A stretch of 5,501 nucleotides of DNA from Crenothrix polyspora. Its GTDB lineage: Bacteria; Pseudomonadota; Gammaproteobacteria; Methylococcales; Methylomonadaceae. The notes beneath the pieces were generated by a model. It did not search any database, was not told the origin of the DNA, and was given only the letters and a program-made list of their open reading frames with translations. The position numbers were made by a program, and so were the translations under genes. Of the stretch, positions 1 to 5,501 are shown one piece after another (the stretch's first letter is position 1; every line of letters starts with the position of its first letter). The DNA lies in assembly GCA_945903675.1 (NCBI GenBank), contig CAMDOP010000224.1, positions 1 to 5,501 of the forward strand, in the 5' to 3' direction.

Positions 1-2703
1 TAAAATACTATTTTTAGACAGATGTTTTTTATACCAATCTGGATAAGCGTACTTATGAAGGTAACTACCTATAACTGCCTGAGGCTCCTCCCACTCTGTT
101 ACCATAACAGAAGAAACTGCAGATTCCGTTCCTACCCAAGCGTTATAGCCTATAAAATTAACAAAGTTGGTGCCTTGTAACAATAACTGAGCCATAATCG
201 CATTGTTATCATTTTCTTTTGATAAATGACAGTCTGTGCAAGTTTTTGTTTCAGATGTCCTTTCCGTATGAGGGTAATGCGGAGCAAATGCTTGAGAACT
301 GTATCCACTCGCAGAAATAGGCGGCTGTTGAATATATATTAATTCACGACTAGAATTACGCGAAGATAATACTAGAGCAGAAGATGACCTCACTGGTGCA
401 ATACGACCTCCTTTTGCAGGCCCATGTATACCCAACTGATACATATCATCTCTGACAACTTGAGGGTTATAAGAGGCATAATTCCTTGTTTCATTATCCT
501 CGTACTTATGTTTCGGTGCTTTCCAATTAGCCTGAATAGGTAAATGACATCCCGCACAACTAGTTGCCCAAGAACTATGACAAGTATAACAAGTCATCTT
601 GTCATCCTTATGTGCCCAATCAGCAGGTTTAACACCTGGGCCCCAAGCTTGTGAACTAGTATTGGTTACTGTTTTTGCGCGAGCAGCTTTTGCATTATAA
701 TCTTTGTGGCTTGGATTGACAGTATCTTTAACAAGCTTCACTCGCCACTCTTTGTCTGAATAAAGTGCAGATCTCTGATAGAGCTCACCATCTCTCCATT
801 GAAAACGTGCTCTTCCATCCTGAGTTCTGAGGGTTGTGAGATCCTTTCCACCTTTTGGAGCGGCTGGCCCACTCGTCAAAAGAGAAGGGTATTTATTTGC
901 TGTTCCATGACAGTCAACACAATCAATTTCAATTGCCTGAGCTATTTCACCATACATATGGCCATTACCATGTGAATCCTGGCTGTAATGACAATCAATA
1001 CAGTGCATACCTTTGTCCAAATGTATTGAAGATAAATGCACAGATTTTTGGAATTTCTTAGGATCAGTATCAGCTACTTTTCCACCCTTTTCATCCAAAA
1101 GATTCCCTTCTCTATCACGTTTGAAAATAGCTCGAAAGTTCCAGCCATGACCGTGATAATCAGCAAACTGAGTATCTTTCATTTTTGAATTATTATCCCA
1201 AACATCACTTAAAAACTCCGGATCACTCCATAAACCACGTTGTGCAGCTTCTTCAGGATTATGCGTGGATATTTCACGAGCGCGCGTGTCGCCAACAATT
1301 TGTTCAGGTTTAACACTGATTCCTGTTAGTTGTTCTGTCCTTAAATTAGTCCCACTGTAGACATCACCTTTATTTACATAACGCTGTTCTTTAGGCCACA
1401 TATTGGGAGCATCTGCCTCATAATCCCACATGGTGTATCCCATAAAACTATTCACGAATGAATTGGGCTGGTGCATATGACAAATCATACATTGGCTAGT
1501 CGGTATTGCACGAGTAAAAGCATGCTTAAGAGGATGACCACTTTCACCTTTTGGTATAGTCGGATCAATAGTTTGAGTAGTGCCATTATGACCGAACTTT
1601 GCATAGGGTCCAGAATGAAGTGGGTCACGATCATTACCATATATTACATGGCAGGCTGCACAACCAGATGAGCGATAATCCCCAGGATTATCATTAGTGC
1701 CCAGAAACCAAGCATTAGGGTCATTTAATCGAGTTTTATGTAGATTTAAAATTGGAATTGAAATACGAGCACCCGTACCCATACCTCGATTAGATTGATG
1801 TGTATCAGGTCTGCCCGGTTCTTCCAGTAGCTGAATTATACCACTCTCATTAAATAAACCTGTTTCAGGGAACAAGTTTCCTATCACCCTACCACCTCGT
1901 TCAAATACACGAAAAATATCACCTGGCGGTAAAACTTCCCAAGCAGGAATTGGCGCAATAAAAGGAAGAATACCTTTTTTTAGCATATTTTTATCAGGGG
2001 CAACAGGTGCATTTAAGATGCCCGACACTGAAAGTGGTTCATCTGCACTTTCGGCATCAGCTCTTTCCTCACCTTCTAATGTCTTGTAGTATTCGCCTAA
2101 CGCATATTGCTTAAAAGGTAAAATACCATTGTTATAAGCTGCACCACCCCAAAACATAGCATTTGTCGACATAAGACTATTTTCTGCCGCCAAAATCTCC
2201 TTCATATGACAGTTACCACAAGACTGCCTAGCAACCCTATAATCACTAGGATTAATGAATCTTATAAACTCAGGACTTTCATAATTTAATTGGCTATAGG
2301 AAATCTTAGGATTCGCACTTTTAGGATAATTCCATTGTTTTGGAAAACGAGGTTGCACATGCGCTTGATCAATTAAATCTCGATATTCCTTGCTAAAGGT
2401 AGATATACCCTTAGTAGCAAAAACTTTTTCATTTCCACCATGGCAATCAATACACCCTAAAGTGATTGCTTTATTTTCATGCATGCTCAATTGGTCAGTA
2501 TTGGTATGGCACGTTAAACAACCCTTACTTTTATTATCTGCATCAGCTTGAGTCTGCTGACGTGGTGCATCTTGAGAAACAGCATACTGAACTTCTTCAG
2601 GCGACTCAATTTCATCTCCAAAAACAGGAAAAATAATTATTAAGAACATTAAAGATTTAATAATAAGCTTGAAAATACACAGAGATTGTTTAAAAAAATT
2701 CAC
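1..2703 (-). CDS. Large secreted multiheme c-type cytochrome, at least ten haems (3' end outside window)
   Basis: A single frame stays open for 901 codons from a GTG at 2703-2701 to position 1, so the C-terminus is missing. Ten CXXCH haem c attachment motifs have their first Cys at residues 62 (CLTCH), 84 (CIDCH), 162 (CGNCH), 348 (CAACH), 405 (CMICH), 568 (CIDCH), 595 (CVDCH), 705 (CYTCH), 716 (CAGCH) and 822 (CTDCH). Residues 1-29 look like a Sec signal peptide: Lys at 5, 12 and 17, a hydrophobic run at about 18-28 and likely cleavage after VFG. There is no lipobox cysteine, so it should be a soluble periplasmic or exported protein rather than a lipoprotein. GTG was chosen because a stop lies ten codons upstream with no ATG, GTG or TTG between, and the next ATG (codon 19) would remove the basic n-region. 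No clear Shine-Dalgarno precedes it. It follows the barrel gene by 20 bp, implying one operon and a role in electron transfer at the outer membrane. Haem density is low for the class: MtrA carries ten haems in about 330 residues. The exact family and the electron partner are unknown to me. Confidence 0.93.
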   Translation of the reverse strand, partial: MNFFKQSLCIFKLIIKSLMFLIIIFPVFGDEIESPEEVQYAVSQDAPRQQTQADADNKSKGCLTCHTNTDQLSMHENKAITLGCIDCHGGNEKVFATKGISTFSKEYRDLIDQAHVQPRFPKQWNYPKSANPKISYSQLNYESPEFIRFINPSDYRVARQSCGNCHMKEILAAENSLMSTNAMFWGGAAYNNGILPFKQYALGEYYKTLEGEERADAESADEPLSVSGILNAPVAPDKNMLKKGILPFIAPIPAWEVLPPGDIFRVFERGGRVIGNLFPETGLFNESGIIQLLEEPGRPDTHQSNRGMGTGARISIPILNLHKTRLNDPNAWFLGTNDNPGDYRSSGCAACHVIYGNDRDPLHSGPYAKFGHNGTTQTIDPTIPKGESGHPLKHAFTRAIPTSQCMICHMHQPNSFVNSFMGYTMWDYEADAPNMWPKEQRYVNKGDVYSGTNLRTEQLTGISVKPEQIVGDTRAREISTHNPEEAAQRGLWSDPEFLSDVWDNNSKMKDTQFADYHGHGWNFRAIFKRDREGNLLDEKGGKVADTDPKKFQKSVHLSSIHLDKGMHCIDCHYSQDSHGNGHMYGEIAQAIEIDCVDCHGTANKYPSLLTSGPAAPKGGKDLTTLRTQDGRARFQWRDGELYQRSALYSDKEWRVKLVKDTVNPSHKDYNAKAARAKTVTNTSSQAWGPGVKPADWAHKDDKMTCYTCHSSWATSCAGCHLPIQANWKAPKHKYEDNETRNYASYNPQVVRDDMYQLGIHGPAKGGRIAPVRSSSALVLSSRNSSRELIYIQQPPISASGYSSQAFAPHYPHTERTSETKTCTDCHLSKENDNNAIMAQLLLQGTNFVNFIGYNAWVGTESAVSSVMVTEWEEPQAVIGSYLHKYAYPDWYKKHLSKNSIL
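2617..2703 (-). other. Signal peptide of the multiheme cytochrome
   Basis: The first 29 residues have a basic n-region, an uninterrupted hydrophobic core (LMFLIIIFPVFG) and a small residue before the acidic mature start (DEIESPEE). Covalent haem attachment takes place outside the inner membrane, so export is required and this agrees with the CXXCH motifs. The Cys at residue 9 lies in the n-region, not in a lipobox. The cleavage point after Gly29 is my estimate. Confidence 0.75.
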
Positions 2704-2723
2704 TTGAGTTTGATGGTTTCTAA

Positions 2724-4637
2724 TTAATATTTAAGAACGACGTTGAAAAGTGCTTGATACAACATATGATTACCAAATAATGCAATTGCACCTTCGCTAG
2801 GAATCAAAGTAGCTCCTGAAGCTTTAACAATTATATTTTGATTGAACATGGGCCGGTATATGATCGCTGATGAAATATCCCAGCCTATATTAGTTGAAAT
2901 ATTTCCTTGATTCCTGGCAACTTCCAGTGTGGATGTATTGTCAAAAAAGAGTTTATTAAAATTAGTTGATATTCTAACTTCAGGTAAAATATCATGATCG
3001 CTTCCGATGCCAAATAGACTAACCCCAGGGTTTTCAAAATTTGATTGCCCAAGTAACTTGGAAGATCTCAAATCGGGCAAAAGTGAATTACGCCCATTAA
3101 CTGTAACACCCCCGCCACCTATTAACGCAACCCCTTGCCCTATCCAAAAACTAGTATCGCCACCAGCTATTTGAGGGCTTTCCTGAATAGCATCAAATCC
3201 AGATGATTTACTGTCGTAAGGATTTTTATCTCCACTTGCATGAACAACTGACAATCTTAACCTGCTCCAATCAAAATCAACTGAACCTTCGCTTGCTGTA
3301 AACCAAGCAGAAATCGTCCCATTTCCTGGCTCAAACGTCCCATTATTTTGTGTCCCCATGAGATAGTAATTGGAGGTAGATAAATTAAGCCGGTTGAAAT
3401 GGCCATCACCATTATAGCCGAGATACTGGACGTCATAGTTCTTCGGAATCATGTTACCAATAAGCGCAGGACGAGATGGAAAACCATTCTGATCATAAAA
3501 AGGTGCATTATCACCTTCCGTATTTCTATTATAAATAACCGCTAGTTGCGAGGTAAAACCACGAAATGGAAAATCCTGCCTATATAAGTTAGCTATATAT
3601 ACTTGATCATTTCTTGGTGTCATTCCAAAATTATTAAGTCCAGTATTAATATTCTTTTCAAGTCGACTAAATGCTGCTAAATTGTATTGCCATCTGTTAT
3701 TGTCCCTATTTCCCAAAAGCCTTACACCTAACGCATTATCTAAAAATAAGAAACCGCGAAAATCTACATTAATAGGTTGAACTCCAACTCTAATACTGTC
3801 AAAGTCGTATCGATCTGATACATTCCTCAAATGATGATCATAGAAAAGTTCTTGCATACCAACGCCAGTTATACTTCTAGTTTTACCCTTCTCAGGATTA
3901 ACATTTAGCACCCCAACTTCTTGAGCAGTCGTATAGTCGTAATTGATGACAGGAGTAAACCTAAATTCGTCATCCGGTGGACGAAAAACTGTATCACCTT
4001 TGTATATATCGAATGATAATGTAATGTTTTCATTGAAAAAAAACTGGTTACCTTTACCATTTAAATCAAGTTGATCACCACTCGCGTCTAAATCCTGAGC
4101 ACTTAACTGCGAAGAAACAGGTGTAGGCACATTTCTGTATTCAAAAAGTGAATCAGAAATGCCAGTAAAATTAAAAAAATAATCTCTATAAAACGGACGA
4201 TCACCTTTGATTGGATTTCGATTATAAGGATCAAGGAAACTTTCAGTGATTAGGTTAAGATCTTTTGATAGTCGCCATCTATCAGGCGTGGCTACAAACT
4301 TTCCTGACGAAAGATCACTATATGGTTCGACGGGTGTTAATCCCTTACCAGCATTTGAATCCTGCCACACTGGATTATCTTTATTCAGCGCTTTCTGGTT
4401 TTGCCCAGGTATTACTCTAGGAGAAATACCTGGGATTATGCCTGATAAAAAACTCCAATCAAAACTATCATCTGTCGACCCTTCTGAACCAATCTTTGCT
4501 TCTTCGTCAGAGTGTGTACCTGGAATATTACGAAGCTGATTGGCATTAAACTGAGTCGGTTTTCCAGCAAGTGGTGGCAACGCAAATGCAGGTTGATAGC
4601 TCAAAACCAATATTAATATTAACCGTATTTTCCTCAT
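2724..4637 (-). CDS. Outer-membrane beta-barrel (porin-like) protein paired with the multiheme cytochrome
   Basis: This is a 637-residue protein from the ATG at 4637-4635. The frame is open 35 codons further, to a TTG at 4742, with another ATG at 4691. I chose 4637 because it places a normal signal peptide (MRKIRLILILVLSYQPAFA, probable cleavage after residue 19) at the N-terminus; longer forms would bury it behind a polar extension. No strong Shine-Dalgarno precedes any of these starts. The mature protein has no cysteine and hence no haem motif. Residues 20 to about 197 are polar and rich in Pro, Gly and Asp. From about 198 on, alternating aromatic/hydrophobic strands separated by Asn/Gly/Asp-rich loops continue to a final strand ending in LFNVVLKY, the usual aromatic C-terminal residue of Bam-assembled barrels. 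A Gly-rich loop (ALIGGGGVTVNGRNS) lies at 504-518. The cytochrome gene begins 20 bp downstream, so the likely role is the barrel of a porin-cytochrome electron conduit. Alternatives are a substrate porin or an export channel for the cytochrome. The barrel assignment is firm; the conduit role is inferred from context. Confidence 0.85.
   Translation of the reverse strand: MRKIRLILILVLSYQPAFALPPLAGKPTQFNANQLRNIPGTHSDEEAKIGSEGSTDDSFDWSFLSGIIPGISPRVIPGQNQKALNKDNPVWQDSNAGKGLTPVEPYSDLSSGKFVATPDRWRLSKDLNLITESFLDPYNRNPIKGDRPFYRDYFFNFTGISDSLFEYRNVPTPVSSQLSAQDLDASGDQLDLNGKGNQFFFNENITLSFDIYKGDTVFRPPDDEFRFTPVINYDYTTAQEVGVLNVNPEKGKTRSITGVGMQELFYDHHLRNVSDRYDFDSIRVGVQPINVDFRGFLFLDNALGVRLLGNRDNNRWQYNLAAFSRLEKNINTGLNNFGMTPRNDQVYIANLYRQDFPFRGFTSQLAVIYNRNTEGDNAPFYDQNGFPSRPALIGNMIPKNYDVQYLGYNGDGHFNRLNLSTSNYYLMGTQNNGTFEPGNGTISAWFTASEGSVDFDWSRLRLSVVHASGDKNPYDSKSSGFDAIQESPQIAGGDTSFWIGQGVALIGGGGVTVNGRNSLLPDLRSSKLLGQSNFENPGVSLFGIGSDHDILPEVRISTNFNKLFFDNTSTLEVARNQGNISTNIGWDISSAIIYRPMFNQNIIVKASGATLIPSEGAIALFGNHMLYQALFNVVLKY
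4581..4637 (-). other. Signal peptide of the beta-barrel protein
   Basis: The 19 residues after the chosen start comprise a short basic n-region (MRKIR), a hydrophobic core (LILILVLSY) and an A-F-A cleavage motif followed by LPPLAG. This segment decides the start codon, because the upstream in-frame TTG and ATG would put 35 or 18 mostly polar residues in front of it. Confidence 0.8.
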
Positions 4638-4729
4638 AAGAAATAAACTACTAATTTGATGCCCATTACGTTGGGACCGTTGCTCGATCATTGTAATTTG
4701 TCCGATTTTACGACACAGTTCTTTATGAT

Positions 4730-4757
4730 ACTCTATTATCAATCAATAACGCGTCAA
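4730..4757 (-). promoter_or_regulatory. Candidate sigma70-type promoter for the barrel-cytochrome operon
   Basis: On the minus strand TTGACG (4757-4752) matches five of six bases of the -35 consensus. It is followed after 16 bp by TAGAGT (4735-4730), four of six for the -10 box. Transcription would start near 4722 and give a leader of about 85 nt before the ATG at 4637. That placement also makes the TTG at 4742 unlikely as a start, since it would lie inside the promoter. Several other TATAAA-like stretches occur upstream in this AT-rich gap (for example around 4790), so the choice is tentative. Confidence 0.3.
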
Positions 4758-4802
4758 TCAGTGTGAACTATGAAGATTTTTACACATCATTATTTTATAG
4801 CC

Positions 4803-4817
4803 AAATTAAGCTAATTT
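4803..4817. repeat. Short AT-rich inverted repeat
   Basis: AAATTA and TAATTT are perfect 6-bp arms around the loop AGC. The site lies about 80 bp upstream of the estimated transcription start of the barrel operon, so it could be an operator half-site pair. In DNA this AT-rich such a palindrome can easily arise by chance, and it matches no regulator site that I recognise. Confidence 0.25.
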
Positions 4818-4836
4818 ATTGACCGTATTATCTCAT

Positions 4837-4879
4837 TTATAAGTCATTCTTACTGATTTCGTGCAAATATCCTCCTTTT
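4837..4879 (-). other. Orphan strong Shine-Dalgarno followed by a nine-codon ORF
   Basis: AAAAGGAGG (4879-4871, minus strand) is the best ribosome-binding sequence in the window, yet no gene follows it. The nearest start is a TTG four bases downstream (4866), which runs nine codons to a TAA ending at 4837. It may be a leader peptide, the remains of a lost gene, or a chance purine run. The peptide (LHEISKNDL as encoded) has no recognisable feature. Confidence 0.2.
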
Positions 4880-4925
4880 AATAGCCTTAAGTTGAATAGA
4901 GGTAATTTGTATGCTTCTTAATATT

Positions 4926-4966
4926 AAAAAATTTCTGCTGTTAACGACGACATGAAGCCTCAGCAA
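4926..4966 (-). terminator. Weak candidate Rho-independent terminator downstream of the haem-binding-domain gene
   Basis: On the minus strand TTGCTG (4966-4961) can pair with CAGCAG (4940-4935) across a 20-nt loop, with one G-T pair, and a run of six T follows at 4931-4926. The stem is short and the loop long, so this is a poor terminator by standard criteria. Its position 84 bp after the stop codon of the upstream gene is suitable, and it would separate that transcript from the barrel operon. Confidence 0.25.
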
Positions 4967-5049
4967 CCCATATGGATCTAACTTTTAACAGGAAATATGA
5001 AAAGCTAGTTGGCAAAATAGATTATCCTGCTGCCATTTTAACTAAATCT

Positions 5050-5501
5050 CTATTTACCTCCACAGGCTTTCTCCGTGTCATCATTTATAAAAGGTCTAAA
5101 TGGGCATTCTACAAATCTTAACGCCAAATTACGATTAGGTATGACGATTTTGTTAGACCTGATTGCCAAGTTCGCATTTGATACCCCTCTAGCTTGATAT
5201 ACCCCTAAAAAGGTGGTCATATCATCTTGATCAACTCCATCACCTGACCCTCCTAAGGCGCCAACAAACACGCCGTTTTTATAGATAGGCACACTACCTG
5301 GAAAAATTTGAATCCCATTAGCAAGGCTACCCTTAGGAATAGTACCCTGAGTACCCTGAGGATTTGTTGCCTCTGGACTTAAAGAAGTTGCACAATCTTG
5401 AATGGGTTGTACAGGCGCACCAATAAGTACATTAAATGGGTTTGTTATGCTATATAAAAAATATGTAAAGACTAAATCAAGTTGTAAGCCATCATTAAAT
5501 G
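5050..5501 (-). CDS. C-terminal part of a GlcG/HbpS-like (DUF336) haem-binding domain protein (5' end outside window)
   Basis: The frame is open from the right window edge (first full codon at 5499) to a TAG at 5052-5050, giving 149 visible residues. A GTG at 5292 is internal, since it lies mid-motif (FPGSVPIYKNG). Visible residues 66-93 carry FPGSVPIYKNGVFVGALGG and then SGDGVDQDD. This is the pattern I know from the GlcG/HbpS haem-binding or haem-degrading fold, whose core reads roughly GGvPI-x-dG-vvGaiGvSG. The segment after it (GVYQARGVSNANLAIRSN) and a tail ending in KACGGK extend past the usual domain end. Upstream is a strand/helix segment and a Gly/Thr-rich stretch. Three cysteines are visible (36, 132, 146) but no CXXCH. 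Family members bind haem or act on small substrates; the reaction here cannot be read from the sequence. It lies on the same strand as the cytochrome operon, 412 bp upstream, so a haem-related link is possible but unproven. Confidence 0.75.
   Translation of the reverse strand, partial: FNDGLQLDLVFTYFLYSITNPFNVLIGAPVQPIQDCATSLSPEATNPQGTQGTIPKGSLANGIQIFPGSVPIYKNGVFVGALGGSGDGVDQDDMTTFLGVYQARGVSNANLAIRSNKIVIPNRNLALRFVECPFRPFINDDTEKACGGK
5342..5359. repeat. Two tandem copies of a 9-bp unit within the haem-binding-domain gene
   Basis: GTACCCTGA occurs twice head to tail on the plus strand. On the coding strand it gives a repeated Gln-Gly-Thr (PQGTQGT) in a probable surface loop before the core motif of the haem-binding domain. 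The repeat keeps the frame. It is most simply read as a small slippage duplication. Confidence 0.6.

Larger units (their letters stand above)
4638..5049. other. 412-bp intergenic region without a convincing gene
   Basis: The gap separates the haem-binding-domain gene from the barrel gene and is very AT-rich. No frame on either strand gives a protein worth reporting. It holds the weak hairpin, orphan Shine-Dalgarno, inverted repeat and candidate promoter listed separately. A forward-strand 14-codon ORF (4911-4955, MLLNIKKFLLLTTT) preceded by AGAGGT at 4898-4903 also occurs here; it resembles the beginning of a signal peptide but stops at once. I see no tRNA-like or riboswitch-like structure. 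Confidence 0.6.

Noticed and set aside
855..1061. 68-codon plus-strand ORF
   Set aside because: It lies wholly inside the multiheme cytochrome on the opposite strand, covers its CIDCH and CVDCH motifs at residues 568 and 595, and has no Shine-Dalgarno or recognisable protein pattern.
1471..1671. 66-codon plus-strand ORF
   Set aside because: It is an antisense shadow of the cytochrome around haems 4 and 5; composition and sequence show no protein character.
4246..4539. 97-codon plus-strand ORF
   Set aside because: It is antisense to the polar N-terminal part of the beta-barrel gene, whose coding frame is clear; the predicted product has no recognisable features.
4638..4742. 35-residue N-terminal extension of the barrel protein from a TTG start
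   Set aside because: It would precede a complete signal peptide with a polar, Cys-containing stretch and would start inside the candidate promoter; the ATG at 4637 gives a normal exported protein.
4741..4775. Possible FNR or CRP site (TTGAT and TGTGA half-sites near 4741-4775)
   Set aside because: Only single half-sites are present; neither TTGAT-N4-ATCAA nor TGTGA-N6-TCACA is completed.
5050..5292. A stand-alone 80-residue gene starting at GTG 5292
   Set aside because: The same frame is open upstream to the window edge and the GTG is a Val codon within the conserved-looking FPGSVPIYKNG motif, so this is the tail of a larger gene.

Overview
The window is AT-rich DNA from a Gram-negative bacterium. 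All genes I can support lie on the minus strand. A signal-peptide-bearing, cysteine-free outer-membrane beta-barrel protein sits next to a large multiheme c-type cytochrome, which points to a didermic respiratory or chemolithotrophic bacterium, most plausibly a proteobacterium. The phylum is inferred from style only; there is no rRNA or other marker gene here.

Layout in the direction of transcription (high to low coordinates): (1) 5501-5050 holds the last 149 codons of a gene that starts outside the window and ends in a GlcG/HbpS-like (DUF336) haem-binding domain. (2) 5049-4638 is a 412-bp gap with no convincing gene. It contains a weak terminator-like hairpin, an orphan strong Shine-Dalgarno sequence, a short AT-rich inverted repeat and a candidate promoter. 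(3) 4637-2724 encodes a 637-residue secreted beta-barrel (porin-like) protein. (4) After only 20 bp, a GTG-initiated gene runs from 2703 to the left window edge. It encodes at least 901 residues of a secreted multiheme cytochrome c with ten CXXCH haem-attachment motifs, and its C-terminus is missing.

The barrel and cytochrome genes are almost certainly co-transcribed. Together they have the form of a porin-cytochrome conduit: a beta-barrel that holds or exports a chain of haems across or onto the outer membrane, for electron exchange with extracellular donors or acceptors. The pair is not a simple copy of MtrAB or OmbB-OmaB-OmcB. The cytochrome is much larger and sparser in haem, with long haem-free stretches and no lipobox, and the barrel carries about 180 residues of polar sequence before its first clear strands. 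The upstream haem-binding-domain gene on the same strand may belong to the same functional cluster. No mobile element, CRISPR array, tRNA or rRNA is visible.
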